From assembly GCA_946803585.1 (NCBI GenBank), contig CAMPEQ010000008.1:62001-126000 (forward strand): a stretch of DNA of 64,000 nucleotides, given 5' to 3'. The stretch is from an uncultured Actinomycetes bacterium. GTDB lineage: Bacteria; Actinomycetota; Actinomycetes; S36-B12; UBA10799. Of the stretch, positions 8,222 to 17,565 are shown one piece after another (positions within the stretch are counted from its first letter, which is position 1; each line of letters opens with the position of its first letter). The translations under genes and the position numbers were made by a program. The notes under the pieces are model-generated. The model saw only the letters and a program-made list of their open reading frames with translations, was not told the origin of the DNA and made no database searches.

Positions 8222-9361
8222 CTATCGGCTGGTAAGTGTGAGCCGGATGATCTTGTCGTCATCGTCTGCCGGATTAGCCCGGCCATCCGTATTGCTCGTT
8301 GTGACCCAAAGCGATCCATCGAGTGCCACGGCGGGAGTTCGCAACCGCCCGTATTCACCGACGAGTAGCTCGTTTGGCCCGACCGGTTGTGGATTGCCAA
8401 CTCCGACTTGCCATAGCCGCTTACCGCGTAGCGCCGCCATATACGCCCAGTCGTCAATGATTGCTAACCCGCTAGGAGATGCCTCCGATGTGGGCCACTC
8501 CACATACGGATCGGCGTACTTCGGATCATTGGCGATTCCCTCGTGGATGGGCCAGCCGTAGTTCGATCCGGCATTGACCTGATTGAGTTCGTCGTGCCTA
8601 TTGGCGCCGAACTCGCTGTTCCAGAGCCGCCCTTGTGAATCGAACGCGAGGCCTTGAACATTTCTATGACCCAAGGAGAACACCGGTGAATCCCCGAATG
8701 GGTTATCCGCGGCTGGCTTCCCCGACGTCGTTATTCGCAAGATCTTGCCACCGAGGCTGCTCTTATCCTGTGCCAAGTCGGGATCGCCGGCATCACCCGT
8801 TCCCGCGTACAGGGACCCGTCCGGGCCGAACGCCAACCGACCACCATTGTGAATTTGGGCAGAGGGGATACCGGTCAGGATTGGTGATGGCGCCGCAAGC
8901 TTCGATCCGTTCCAACGCATTGACGCGATCCGGTTGTCCTGCCGCGTCGTGTAGTAGACGAAGGCCTCGGCTGGGTCTTGCCCGGGCGCGATTGCGATAC
9001 CCAGCAGACCGCCCTCACCCCCGGTGTGGAAACTCGAGACCTCGCCAACCCGCTTTACAGTTGCCTCGCCACCTGGTTCGGACGTAATTCGATTAATCAC
9101 GCCGGTATCCCGCTCAGTCATCAGCGCGGAACCATCCGGTAAGAACGCGATCCCCCACGGTGCGTCAAGATTCGTCGCGATGATCTCTTGTGACGCGATA
9201 GTGGGGGTTGCGGTCGACGGGGTCTGAGCCTGAGAGGTGTTCGGGGAGCTAGGGGAACTGGATGATCCGGCTGATTCTCCCGAACCTCCCGAACACGCCG
9301 CCAAGAGCGCGACAGCGGACAGGCCGATCACAGGTATGGCGACTGACTTGAGTAGTTTCAT
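8222..9361 (-). CDS. PQQ-dependent sugar dehydrogenase-like lipoprotein (GSDH family)
   Basis: 379 residues. A lipobox LLAAC near residue 22 predicts lipid attachment, then a Ser/Thr-rich linker, then a six-bladed propeller of the glucose/sorbosone dehydrogenase family: LDAPWGIAFLPDG, GGEGGLLGIA, HNGGRLAFGPDG and GHRNVQGLAFD. These soluble-type GDHs oxidise sugars with PQQ and pass electrons outward. No PQQ biosynthesis genes are in the window, and many actinobacterial members are not proven enzymes. The ATG overlaps the stop of the cyclopropane synthase gene as ATGA, so the two form an operon. Confidence 0.85.
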   Translation of the reverse strand: MKLLKSVAIPVIGLSAVALLAACSGGSGESAGSSSSPSSPNTSQAQTPSTATPTIASQEIIATNLDAPWGIAFLPDGSALMTERDTGVINRITSEPGGEATVKRVGEVSSFHTGGEGGLLGIAIAPGQDPAEAFVYYTTRQDNRIASMRWNGSKLAAPSPILTGIPSAQIHNGGRLAFGPDGSLYAGTGDAGDPDLAQDKSSLGGKILRITTSGKPAADNPFGDSPVFSLGHRNVQGLAFDSQGRLWNSEFGANRHDELNQVNAGSNYGWPIHEGIANDPKYADPYVEWPTSEASPSGLAIIDDWAYMAALRGKRLWQVGVGNPQPVGPNELLVGEYGRLRTPAVALDGSLWVTTSNTDGRANPADDDDKIIRLTLTSR

Positions 9362-10674
9362 CGAGATTCGACGTGGGTAGCAGTATCGGCCAACTCTGCC
9401 CGGATTGGCGGCATCCCGCTCGCCCCTGTGGGGCCCTGCGCCACCCCTAGCACCTGATGCAGGTTGATCCCTCCATCAGTGAAGCCCACCGCACTCGCCG
9501 TCATGTAGAGCAACCATACTCGTGCCCGCTCCACCCCCACCTCATCCACAGCGTCGTCCCAGCGCGCTTGTAGGTTCGCCACCCACTTTCGAAGCGTTGT
9601 CGCGTAGTGCTCGCGCAACGACTCAACGTCGCGAACCTCGAAGCCAGCGTTCTGCATCGCTTCGATCGTGTAGCCGAGATCGATCAACTCACCATCAGGA
9701 AAGACGTACCGGTACATGAAGGATCTCGAGGAGAGCTTGGACCCGCCAACAGATGAAATCGCATGATTCAATAGCCGCCCTTGGTCACGAAGCACACCGC
9801 GCAGTGTTCGAAAGTAGCGTTCAATATTCGTCTTACCCACATGTTCGGACATGCCAATCGACGAGATTGCGTCGAAGCGTTCCCCCGCAAGGTCGCGGTA
9901 GTCCTGCAACCGGATCTCGACCTTGCTAGCGAGCCCCGCCTCCGCGACCCGTTCGCGTGCAAGCGCGGCTTGTTCCTTACTTATGGTGATCCCGACAACG
10001 TCTGCGTCATAGCGCGAGGCCGCTTGGATCGCCATCGATCCCCAGCCGCAGCCAACGTCGAGTAGGCGCATATTCGACCGCTGCGCCAAGCCTAGCTTTC
10101 GGCAAATGTGGTCGTGTTTCGCGGCTTGAGCGGCCGCGAGGTCCATACCGGAATCTACGAAGCGTGCACACGAGTAGGTCATCGAGGACCCGAGAACGAG
10201 TTCATAGAACTCGTTGGACACGTCGTAGTGGTGCCCGATCGCGGCAGCATCCCTGCGCTTGGAGTGCGAAGCGAACCGAGGCGGTCGGTACTCGGCGGCG
10301 GGCACCGGCGGGCGGGAATCTATCGCTCCGAAACTTCGCAGCGCCGACAATGTCGCCGGAGCATTCCGTAGGAGCATCGAGCCGCGCGAGTCAGGCGACG
10401 AGAGGGCGAACATCGCTTCCACCGTGTCGCCGGAGACGTCGATGTCCCCGCTGACGAATGCGCGGGCGAATCCGAGTTCGCCCGGGGCCCACAGGAGATG
10501 GCGAAATACCGAGGGCGAATTGATGATCAGCGAGTTCTCTGACGTCTTCCCTGCGATCGAACTGCCATCCCAGAACTCAATCCGAATTGGTGGCGGGTCC
10601 CCAAGCATTCCGCGCACAAACCCGTCTAGCTGCTCGGCTACCGAAGACTCAGTATTCCTGCTCACCCCAGGCAA
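9358..10674 (-). CDS. Cyclopropane-fatty-acyl-phospholipid synthase family methyltransferase
   Basis: 438 residues. The SAM-binding motif LDVGCGWGSMAIQAA follows an N-terminal domain typical of CFA synthases, and YDVSNEFYELVLGSSMTYSC is the family's acyl-phospholipid region. It transfers the SAM methyl group to unsaturated acyl chains to make cyclopropane or methyl-branched lipids at the membrane. The TTG start at 10674 has little ribosome-binding sequence; GTG at 10665 is equally possible. It is the first gene of a two-gene operon with the sugar dehydrogenase lipoprotein. Confidence 0.9.
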   Translation of the reverse strand: MPGVSRNTESSVAEQLDGFVRGMLGDPPPIRIEFWDGSSIAGKTSENSLIINSPSVFRHLLWAPGELGFARAFVSGDIDVSGDTVEAMFALSSPDSRGSMLLRNAPATLSALRSFGAIDSRPPVPAAEYRPPRFASHSKRRDAAAIGHHYDVSNEFYELVLGSSMTYSCARFVDSGMDLAAAQAAKHDHICRKLGLAQRSNMRLLDVGCGWGSMAIQAASRYDADVVGITISKEQAALARERVAEAGLASKVEIRLQDYRDLAGERFDAISSIGMSEHVGKTNIERYFRTLRGVLRDQGRLLNHAISSVGGSKLSSRSFMYRYVFPDGELIDLGYTIEAMQNAGFEVRDVESLREHYATTLRKWVANLQARWDDAVDEVGVERARVWLLYMTASAVGFTDGGINLHQVLGVAQGPTGASGMPPIRAELADTATHVESR

Positions 10675-10776
10675 GATTCCATATCACCGGGGGTTCGGAC
10701 CACCGTCGAGGCAGAGAACCGATAAGACCTCGATAAGAAATTCTAGGTGGCGATGCCCGCCTTGATACGTAACGAA

Positions 10777-11505
10777 CTAGTTGGCGGGCGCCAGCTGGTG
10801 CGGCGAATCGCTGGCCGCGCGTCCACGCATAAGCGGCCACAGGGCGAGTGCGAACACTCCTGTCGCAACTAGAAGTGGTGCCGCAATTCCGTACCGGAGC
10901 AGGAAGGCTCCCAGGGCCGCACCGACGATGAAGGTCACGATTGATCCAGTTCGGCGCTGCCAGTGTGTGTTAGGCCCACCCACGATTCTCGATTCGGACA
11001 CCAATCCTGTCAGGGTTAAGGTCATGACATTCGTAGCGATATCGGGAACCCCATGGGTGCGCATCAACGCATTGTGAATCCCCATCCCAAACGCGAGGAG
11101 CCCAAGAATTACTAACCGTTCCCAAGAGATGGAAATCGCTAGACCGGAATCGAGCGCTACCGGTGAGACCGGTTCCGGAGATAGCACGACAGCCAGCAGC
11201 GTTGCGGTCGCAACTGCCACGAACTCGATTGGGTAGCCCACGATTCGACTCCCCCGCCGCCGGTTTCGATAGATCATTGCACCGGCTAGTAGCGCACCGA
11301 GCAGGAACGGCACGATCGCCGAGGCATAGACAGCAACGTCACCCCAAACGAATGTTCCGGTTCCGATCTCAAAAGCCATCAGCAGCAGGTTGCCCGTCAT
11401 GAGTTCCGCAAACGCTCCACCCAGGGCTAAGAAGCACGCCGCGTCGATCAACCCACAGATGCCCGTCAGTGCGAGAACACCTACCTTGTAACTAGGCGTT
11501 GGCAT
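10777..11505 (-). CDS. DUF1275 (YoaK-type) membrane protein
   Basis: The start at 11505 is chosen over 11532 because GGGAGG lies five bases before it. The 242-residue product has six to seven transmembrane helices and the family's landmark segments: AELMTGNLLLMAF near the N-terminus and MGIHNALMRTHGVPDIATNVMTLTLTG (its core about residue 150-175). DUF1275 proteins resemble transporters but their substrate is not established. It is likely monocistronic. Confidence 0.82.
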   Translation of the reverse strand: MPTPSYKVGVLALTGICGLIDAACFLALGGAFAELMTGNLLLMAFEIGTGTFVWGDVAVYASAIVPFLLGALLAGAMIYRNRRRGSRIVGYPIEFVAVATATLLAVVLSPEPVSPVALDSGLAISISWERLVILGLLAFGMGIHNALMRTHGVPDIATNVMTLTLTGLVSESRIVGGPNTHWQRRTGSIVTFIVGAALGAFLLRYGIAAPLLVATGVFALALWPLMRGRAASDSPHQLAPAN

Positions 11506-11563
11506 GTTGCCTCCCATACGAGTTCGGACCATGTCTCAGCAAGGCAACGAACCCCAAGCAGCA

Positions 11564-11914
11564 CTACTGAGACCAGACTGCGAGTTCGTTGCCCGCAGGG
11601 TCCCGGAACTGAAACCGCCGACCACCCGGAAAAGATGAAATATCGTGAACTATCTTGCCGCCCGCTTCGACAACCCTCGCCATCGTGGCCTCTAGATCAT
11701 CTGAGTAGATAACTGCTAGCGGGGCCTGTTGGCGCATCTCTTCAACCGCGTTAATCCCGCTCATGACGCCGCTACTCTGCGTGTCGCAGTACGACTCTCC
11801 CCAGTTCTTGAACTTCCATGCAAAGACGTCCGAATAGAACTCTGCAGCCAGCCCGAGATCCTCCGCTGACTCAGCCGGGAACTCAATCAGATCTATCTGG
11901 TGATGCGTACTCAT
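11564..11914 (-). CDS. VOC / glyoxalase-family protein
   Basis: 116 residues, one vicinal-oxygen-chelate domain: EFYSDVFAWKF near the start and FRDPAGNELAVWSQ at the end. These usually bind a metal and act in isomerisation, dioxygenation or resistance; single-domain members of this subgroup rarely have a known substrate. The start ATG is preceded by a TAGCAT box, indicating a leaderless mRNA. Confidence 0.8.
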   Translation of the reverse strand: MSTHHQIDLIEFPAESAEDLGLAAEFYSDVFAWKFKNWGESYCDTQSSGVMSGINAVEEMRQQAPLAVIYSDDLEATMARVVEAGGKIVHDISSFPGGRRFQFRDPAGNELAVWSQ

Positions 11915-12473
11915 GGCCAGATGCTACTTCGCCTGAGTCACTGTGCTGATCAACCACGCGTGAACTACTCCCCCGACCTTGAGGCCCATGATCGGACGCG
12001 TGATCCCGTGGCGGCCTAGGCCCCGGCGTCGAGAGCGGTCGAGTTGCGACCACAGAAGAGACTCAAGTGTCCGGGTATTGCCTGTCCGCCTATCGCACCT
12101 CACCTGTACGGGTCATCGACTGCCGACAGGGTAAACGGGTTTCCGGCATTCGTGGGGTCCAGCTTCTGGTCGTTGCGGCCTTTGGGGGTCTGGTTGTCGA
12201 CCCGAATACGGACTCGGTGGGACGGAAACCTGACCCGATCGATAGACGATTCGATCGAACTCCTAACGCCCTACGGTTCTTAAGCCCCTAAGGTCAGCTC
12301 ACCCCACGGCGTTGAAGGACGAGGAACGAACTGAATCTCTCGACTGCGTCATTGTTCGACTGACCTCGACTGCAACGCCGTTACCGCGCACCACCGCCAC
12401 GTCTACTCCCCCATCGCCTGGCAGATTGCTCATCTTGCCTAGCGCCCGCACAGACCGCGACCGTCCTTCACGG
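11915..12473. other. Intergenic stretch of 559 bases without a convincing gene
   Basis: Lies between the VOC gene promoter and the 3' end of the propeller gene. Short open frames exist near 12044-12291 but lack a ribosome-binding site and have unlikely residue composition. I saw no tRNA-like T-loop. Nothing can be assigned apart from the TAGCAT box at 11921. Confidence 0.5.
11921..11926 (-). promoter_or_regulatory. -10 box TAGCAT, leaderless start
   Basis: On the minus strand TAGCAT is followed by six bases and the ATG at 11914, with no Shine-Dalgarno sequence. Confidence 0.45.
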
Positions 12474-14144
12474 TCAGAGCTTGTACACGCGGTTCTCCTT
12501 GTAGGACTTGAAGCCCGTGGCCGATTTCGCTTTCCAGGTGACTCTCAGCTTCAGCGGCGTGCCGTAGGTACGGATCTTCAGCTTGCCCTTTGCGCAGGCC
12601 CGAAACCCACCGAAGCCAGTCGCGGCGGTGCCGGTCTTCTTCCCGCTACCGCCCACGCAGAACAGTCGGTAATAGCGCACATCTCCACGCGGTTTCGCCG
12701 AACGCACCTTCACCCCGACGGGTTGACCAGCGTTGGTGACGCACCCGGACTTCAATAACTTCTTGGCTCCGCGGCGTTGAATTGCGGATCCAGAGACGAC
12801 GCAACTCCGCGCCGGAATCTGGGAAGCCGTCGACGTCCCGGTAGGTCCCGGTTCCCGACTCCGCTGCGCCCCGGTGATTGTGAACGTCAGGATCGCGCTT
12901 GCCTGCGCCCAAGTGGCTGTCCTCTCACCGTCGGCCCGAATAACACAGTCACCCTTGCCGATCCCGGTGACTTTTCCCGTGTCTGTGCTGACGGTGCATA
13001 CGCCGGTCGTTGTTGATGTGAAGGAGATCGCTGCCCCGGCCGCGTTGGAAGTCGCGCTCACGGTTCCGGTCCCACCCACTTCCACGGCTGGGGTTTCCCC
13101 GAATGTGACAGTCTGCTCGGGAAGATTGGGAACGATTTTCGACACGTCGTCTGACCCCAGATTGGCCGTGTACACGCTCCCGACGCGATCCACCGCTACG
13201 CCAAACGGCGCCCTCCCGGTGGCTGCGAGTATCTCTGATGATGTCCCATCGGCGCTGACCTTGGACACGCTATCCGAGCTGTAGTTGGCGGTGTACGCGT
13301 TCCCAGCAGCATCAAGTGCGAGATCCGTCGGCTGATCGCCGGTAGCCCCAAGGGTCTCGATTGTCAGCCCATCAGCGCTGATTTTGGAGACACTATTGGA
13401 GTCCCGGTTAGCTACATACATGCTTCCAGCGCCATCCACCACGATTGCGGACGGATTACTCCCGGTAGGGCCGAACGTCTCGGTTGTGAGACGGTCAGCG
13501 CTGACTCTGGTCACGGTATCCGCAGCTAGATTTGTGGTGTAGACGTTCCCGTCGCCGTCCACCGCAACCGAAGACGGATTGCCTCCAGCAGGAATGGTTG
13601 TTGTTGTAAGGCCATCAGCGCTGATCTTGGTCACATTGTTTCCGCCCGCGTTGGCGGTGTACACGTTCCCGAAGCTATCCACCGCGATACCGGTTGGAAA
13701 CATCGAAGTCTGGCCGAAGGTTTCCGTGACCACGCCGTCCGCACTGATCTTGGACACACTGTCCGAGCCCTCATTGGCGGTAAACACGTTTCCGGCAGCA
13801 TCCACCGCAATACCGATTGGAGACTCACCGGTCGGGCCGAATGTTTCCGTTCTCGAACCGTCCGCGCTGATTCTGGAAACTGTCTCCGACATGTAATTGG
13901 CGGTGTACACGTTTCCAGCGCGATCCAGCGCGATACCTGCTGGATCAGTCCCGGTAGCAGCAAGAATGGTCGATGTCGCTGACGTCGCTAACGTCGCGCT
14001 CGGGGCCAGTCCGACGAGCCCGACCGGAAGGAGCATCAGCGCACAAGTAGCCCTTGCGAGACGGGCCCAGCTACGGCTGGCGGGGTGCACACGGCTGTCA
14101 TCGATTCTGCCGCCATTGTTCGTGCCACTGTCATTCTTCTTCAC
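12474..14144 (-). CDS. Secreted NHL/SBBP-type beta-propeller with Cys/Lys-rich C-terminal module
   Basis: 556 residues, GTG start with GGAGCG six bases before it. The N-terminal 50 residues contain a charged stretch and a hydrophobic signal segment ending PSATLATSA. Residues about 63-345 are seven repeats of about 41 residues built on AGNVYTAN and VSKISADG, matching NHL or Vgb-like six- or seven-bladed propellers. An Ig-like segment (TVFGETPAVEVGG to about 430) and a basic C-terminal domain with several Cys (GQPVGVKVRSAKPRGD, RLFCVGG, CAKGKLKIRTYG) follow. It is exported and probably a binding or surface protein; ligand unknown. The C-terminal module resembles that of the gene at 38393. Confidence 0.75.
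   Translation of the reverse strand: MKKNDSGTNNGGRIDDSRVHPASRSWARLARATCALMLLPVGLVGLAPSATLATSATSTILAATGTDPAGIALDRAGNVYTANYMSETVSRISADGSRTETFGPTGESPIGIAVDAAGNVFTANEGSDSVSKISADGVVTETFGQTSMFPTGIAVDSFGNVYTANAGGNNVTKISADGLTTTTIPAGGNPSSVAVDGDGNVYTTNLAADTVTRVSADRLTTETFGPTGSNPSAIVVDGAGSMYVANRDSNSVSKISADGLTIETLGATGDQPTDLALDAAGNAYTANYSSDSVSKVSADGTSSEILAATGRAPFGVAVDRVGSVYTANLGSDDVSKIVPNLPEQTVTFGETPAVEVGGTGTVSATSNAAGAAISFTSTTTGVCTVSTDTGKVTGIGKGDCVIRADGERTATWAQASAILTFTITGAQRSREPGPTGTSTASQIPARSCVVSGSAIQRRGAKKLLKSGCVTNAGQPVGVKVRSAKPRGDVRYYRLFCVGGSGKKTGTAATGFGGFRACAKGKLKIRTYGTPLKLRVTWKAKSATGFKSYKENRVYKL
13119..13958 (-). repeat. Seven tandem repeats of about 123 bases within the propeller gene
   Basis: Each unit encodes about 41 residues with the pattern P-x-G-[IV]-A-[VL]-D-x-x-G-N-V-Y-T-A-N followed by S-V-S-K-I-S-A-D-G. 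The units are recognisable at DNA level but clearly diverged, so they are old coding repeats and not a fresh expansion. Confidence 0.85.
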
Positions 14145-14295
14145 TTGCGCTCCATATTCATAGGTTGCAAGTAAGGGTACGAACCCACTTGGGGCTGGTC
14201 ACTGGGTAGATCTACCCATTCGAAGATGCGCGCTTGGGAATCGAGACGCGATCGGAATCAACGGTTTCAGGCCGACTCAGGCGCTGACCGATTAG

Positions 14296-14301
14296 TAGAG
14301 T
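14296..14301 (+). promoter_or_regulatory. -10 box TAGAGT, leaderless start
   Basis: TAGAGT is six bases before the ATG at 14308 and no ribosome-binding site is present. Confidence 0.45.
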
Positions 14302-14307
14302 CCAGCT

Positions 14308-15543
14308 ATGCCCGAACTCGCCTTCGTCGACGTCCACCACGTCGCGCACACCAGTATTGAGGGCTTATCCAACCCAACCCAGTGGGTGCTGTTCTTTGTC
14401 GGACTTGCGATCGTGGCGCTCGTCGCAGTCGACGTGACTCGATCGCTAGTGGTGACTCGCTGGTCGAAGACGCCGATCAGTCGGCTAGTTCGATTCGTTG
14501 TCCAGCACAGCGTCGATCTCGTGGCAAGACGCTTCAAGAGCTACCGGCGTCGAGATTCGATCCGCGTGTGGACCGCGGCCGCGATGATTGTTGGCCTGCT
14601 CACCACCTGGCTCTTGTGCTTTCTTGTTGGCTACTCCCTCATGATGCGCGGCATGATCAGCCTCGAGATTGGCACCGCAATGCGGGAAGCCGGATCAAGC
14701 CTGTTCACCCTCGGCTTCGCCTCAGCCGACCGGGAGCGTCTGTCCTTCATCGACTTCATGGCCGCAGCCACCGGCCCAATCACAATCGGCCTGATGATCA
14801 GCTATTTGCCAACCATCTATTCCGCATACAACACTCGCGAGATCGAGGTCGCACTACTCAAGTCGCGGTTTGGCGAGCCGAACTGGGGGCCAGAGATCCT
14901 GGCTCGTCACACCGAACTGGGCCTCGACGACGAGCGAATCAGGACGTTTTGGCGCGGCTGGGAACGCTGGGCGGCCAACGTCACCGAGAGCCACACGACC
15001 TACAGCCTGCTGCTCTATATGCGTAGCTCTCGCCCAATGCGTAGTTGGTTGATCGCCCTTCTGTCTGTTCTCGATGCAGCCGCCCTAACTGTCAGTTTGC
15101 GACCAGAGCACCATCACGCAGCCGCGCGTGTCTTCCTGCGCCAAGGCATCGAGTGTGTCAACGAGATTGCTGGCGCACTTCGGATCAGCGCGCCGCCGAT
15201 CAGTAGCGGCGATAGCCCAATCCAGTTACCCAAGCAGGAGTTCATTGATGCGTGCGCGATGATCGCTGAGCGCGGTTACGAGTACGAGCGCACCCCCGAA
15301 GAAGCATGGCCGTACTACCGCAACTGGCGGCGGATGTACGAATCACTCATGTATGACATCGCGAAGGAACTCGACGCGGTTCCGGCCTATTGGTCAGGCA
15401 CCAGGGATCCTGCCACCCCGCAGGTACCACCTCAGCAGCAGTTCTATGAGGTCACCGACGACGGAACACTGGAGTACCCAATCGAGTCCTGGCGAGTCAG
15501 ATCTCGCCATCTACGCGGTTGGCGCCAACGCGGCGACAGGTAG
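14308..15543 (+). CDS. Ion-channel-like membrane protein with atypical pore loop
   Basis: 411 residues. Three hydrophobic helices lie in the first 185 residues (about 23-45, 88-112 and 150-170), with a loop GSSLFTLGFAS before the last that sits where a K+ channel filter would be but lacks the G-[YF]-G-D sequence. The C-terminal 230 residues are soluble, mostly helical and rich in Arg, Glu and Trp (GWERWAANVTESH, AWPYYRNWRRMYE). It may be a divergent channel or a sensor derived from one. The TrmL gene follows by four bases, so it heads an operon. Confidence 0.6.
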   Translation: MPELAFVDVHHVAHTSIEGLSNPTQWVLFFVGLAIVALVAVDVTRSLVVTRWSKTPISRLVRFVVQHSVDLVARRFKSYRRRDSIRVWTAAAMIVGLLTTWLLCFLVGYSLMMRGMISLEIGTAMREAGSSLFTLGFASADRERLSFIDFMAAATGPITIGLMISYLPTIYSAYNTREIEVALLKSRFGEPNWGPEILARHTELGLDDERIRTFWRGWERWAANVTESHTTYSLLLYMRSSRPMRSWLIALLSVLDAAALTVSLRPEHHHAAARVFLRQGIECVNEIAGALRISAPPISSGDSPIQLPKQEFIDACAMIAERGYEYERTPEEAWPYYRNWRRMYESLMYDIAKELDAVPAYWSGTRDPATPQVPPQQQFYEVTDDGTLEYPIESWRVRSRHLRGWRQRGDR

Positions 15544-15547
15544 GCGG

Positions 15548-16015
15548 ATGACGAACCTCCACGTCGTGTTACTCAACCCAGAGATCGCCGGCAACACCGG
15601 CAATATCATCCGCTTGTGCGCGAATACCGGAAGCCAGCTGCACTTGGTGGAACCGCTGGGATTCACCCTCGATGACGCCCGTCTACGCCGGGCCGGACTG
15701 GACTACCACGAGTTCGCCGACGTCCGTACCCACTCAAACCTTCGCGAGTGCATGGCGGCCTTGGGTAGTCCGCGAACCTACGCGTTCTCCGCACGCGCAA
15801 CAACCACCTTCGACGTGCCCCAGTACCAAACCAACGACGCGCTGCTCTTCGGCTCGGAGAGCGCTGGCCTTCCGAGCGCTGTGACCGAGACCTTTGACAA
15901 CGATCGACTAGTTCGGATACCGGTGCGTGCGCAAACTCGAAGCCTCAACCTGTCGAACGCCGTCGCAATAGCGGTATACGAGGGGTTGCGCCAACTCTCC
16001 TATCCGACCTCATAG
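15548..16015 (+). CDS. trmL: tRNA (cytidine/uridine-2'-O-)-methyltransferase TrmL
   Basis: The ATG at 15548, preceded by AGGCGG, gives a 155-residue protein of the exact family length; an open frame extends further upstream but overlaps the previous gene. SPOUT knot motifs are clear: NPEIAGNTGNIIRLCANTG (residues 9-27), LFGSESAGLP and RSLNLSNAVAIAVYEGLRQ. It methylates the ribose of nucleotide 34 in certain leucine tRNAs. It is between the channel-like gene and tag, all on the plus strand with short gaps. Confidence 0.93.
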   Translation: MTNLHVVLLNPEIAGNTGNIIRLCANTGSQLHLVEPLGFTLDDARLRRAGLDYHEFADVRTHSNLRECMAALGSPRTYAFSARATTTFDVPQYQTNDALLFGSESAGLPSAVTETFDNDRLVRIPVRAQTRSLNLSNAVAIAVYEGLRQLSYPTS

Positions 16016-16031
16016 CGAGTGATACGAATCG

Positions 16032-16580
16032 ATGACGACTAGATGCGCTTGGGCAGTTGGCCCGCTGTTAACCGCCTACCACGATCAGGAGTGGGGAACA
16101 CCAGTCACCGACGATGCCGCCGCATTCGAACGGCTAAGCCTCGAGGCCTTCCAATCAGGCTTGAGCTGGCTGACGATTCTGCGGAAGCGTGCTGCTTTTC
16201 GTGCCGCCTTCGCCGGATTCGATCCCGCGGTTGTCGCACACTTTGACGAATACGATGAGCAGCGACTACTCGCCGATGCGCGGATCGTACGGAACCGAGC
16301 AAAGATCTCCGCGACCATCAGCAATGCTCGGGCAGTGGTTGCACTCAGTGCCACAGGCGGTCCCGGCTCACTCGTGCGAATACTCTACGACGCTGCGCCC
16401 TCAGACCACGTTCGCCCAGCCAATGCCGCGCTCGTGCCCTCTTCTACTCCAGAGTCTGTGCTGCTCGCGAAGCGACTGAAGCGGCTGGGATTCAGTTTTG
16501 TCGGCCCAACGACCGCGTATGCGGCAATGCAAGCGACTCGTGTTGTCAACGACCACACGGCAGACTGCGCGTTCGGTTAG
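16032..16580 (+). CDS. tag: DNA-3-methyladenine glycosylase I
   Basis: 182 residues, normal length. The zinc-site ligands of E. coli Tag are all present: Cys5 (TRCAWA), His17 (YHDQEWG) and the C-terminal His and Cys in NDHTADCAFG. The active-site Glu is in FERLSLEAFQSGLSW. It removes 3-methyladenine from alkylated DNA. Sixteen bases separate it from trmL, so they may be co-transcribed. No adaptive-response gene is nearby. Confidence 0.95.
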   Translation: MTTRCAWAVGPLLTAYHDQEWGTPVTDDAAAFERLSLEAFQSGLSWLTILRKRAAFRAAFAGFDPAVVAHFDEYDEQRLLADARIVRNRAKISATISNARAVVALSATGGPGSLVRILYDAAPSDHVRPANAALVPSSTPESVLLAKRLKRLGFSFVGPTTAYAAMQATRVVNDHTADCAFG

Positions 16581-16699
16581 ATCCGCCATCTGGTTCCCAT
16601 CTCTGGCGAATTCACGGCATCTGACGAATAATGGCAGACAGTGAGCTCGGCACTCCTGCGCGTGAATGCTGAGATATCGATGTAGAGGTGGCGATCAGT

Positions 16700-17350
16700 A
16701 TGCGTTCGAAGCTGCTCAGTGCAGCAGTGGGATCAACGGCCGTTGCGGCTGTGGCAGTCACGGGGATTTCCCCTAGCGTCGCGGCGCCGCCGAATCCACA
16801 GCAGATCGGAGTCCCGTCCGCTAACCCGAGCTGGCAACCAATACCGACCCAGAGCTCTGACTGCCAGCTTGCGGACTCGTGTGGCCTGTGGGCATGGATA
16901 CGTCCGGGCCAGGGATTCCTCATTGAGCAGTCCGGATTCGTCAAGAGCCCGCTCGCGGCTAAGTACCGAATGAAACATGCGGCCGACACCTACCAGGTCG
17001 CACTGACCAACGGAACGACGTCCAAACAGAAGCTCAAAATTAGGTACACCAAGAAGAACCGCCAGCACAAAATGAAGCTGAAGATCCATCGCGCATACGC
17101 GCCCGGCACCCAGGTGACGAGTGAACTTTCCGCGTTCTTCGTTGTCGCCCAAGATCAGGTCCGTAAACGCCCAGGGAACTCTGCGCCATTCAAGAAGAGG
17201 ATTGGAATCGGAACGCTAGCCATAATGCTTAACACCGACTCAATCCCGAATAAGGTCACTGGAAAGAACAACAAGAAGCTCCGTAAATCGATGTACAAGA
17301 TCATAAAGGGCGGGGCTTCCCACCACCTTGAAGGACAGGTCAAGACGTAG
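16700..17350 (+). CDS. Secreted basic protein, function unknown
   Basis: 216 residues from the ATG at 16700; a GTG at 16688 is an alternative. A Sec signal peptide (MRSKLLSAAVGSTAVAAVAVTG, then SVAAPP) is followed by a segment with two Cys nine residues apart (SSDCQLADSCGLWAW) and a strongly basic middle (KQKLKIRYTKKNRQHKMKLKIH). No family is recognised. The cysteine pair could form a disulfide outside the cell. It is part of a run of exported proteins from 12474 to 19338. Confidence 0.65.
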   Translation: MRSKLLSAAVGSTAVAAVAVTGISPSVAAPPNPQQIGVPSANPSWQPIPTQSSDCQLADSCGLWAWIRPGQGFLIEQSGFVKSPLAAKYRMKHAADTYQVALTNGTTSKQKLKIRYTKKNRQHKMKLKIHRAYAPGTQVTSELSAFFVVAQDQVRKRPGNSAPFKKRIGIGTLAIMLNTDSIPNKVTGKNNKKLRKSMYKIIKGGASHHLEGQVKT

Positions 17351-17519
17351 CGTCGGCTTCCCTCGCTAGTGCGGGTAGCCGCGCAATGCGCCAGACACCT
17401 TAGCGCTGACTTCACACGTGATTGCCATGCCAATGCATGAGTACTGATGGTTGAGATTCGCCGCTAGTCGCGGACTAACTCACGTAGAGTAGCCAAACTC
17501 GCGCAATCGGACGAATTTT

Positions 17520-17531
17520 CTCACTTTGAGT
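17520..17531 (+). promoter_or_regulatory. Conserved inverted repeat upstream of first paralogue
   Basis: CTCA-CTT-TGAG is centred 41 bases before the ATG at 17566. The paralogue at 18571 has an equivalent site at the same distance, whereas much of the surrounding leader differs, suggesting an operator or other selected element. Confidence 0.5.
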
Positions 17532-17565
17532 CAACTATCTGGCCCGGTCCATCCGATAGATAGGT

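Noticed and set aside
13119-13958. Regular 123-base repeats that might suggest a CRISPR array
   Set aside because: Period is too long, units are diverged, and they translate in one frame as a beta-propeller.
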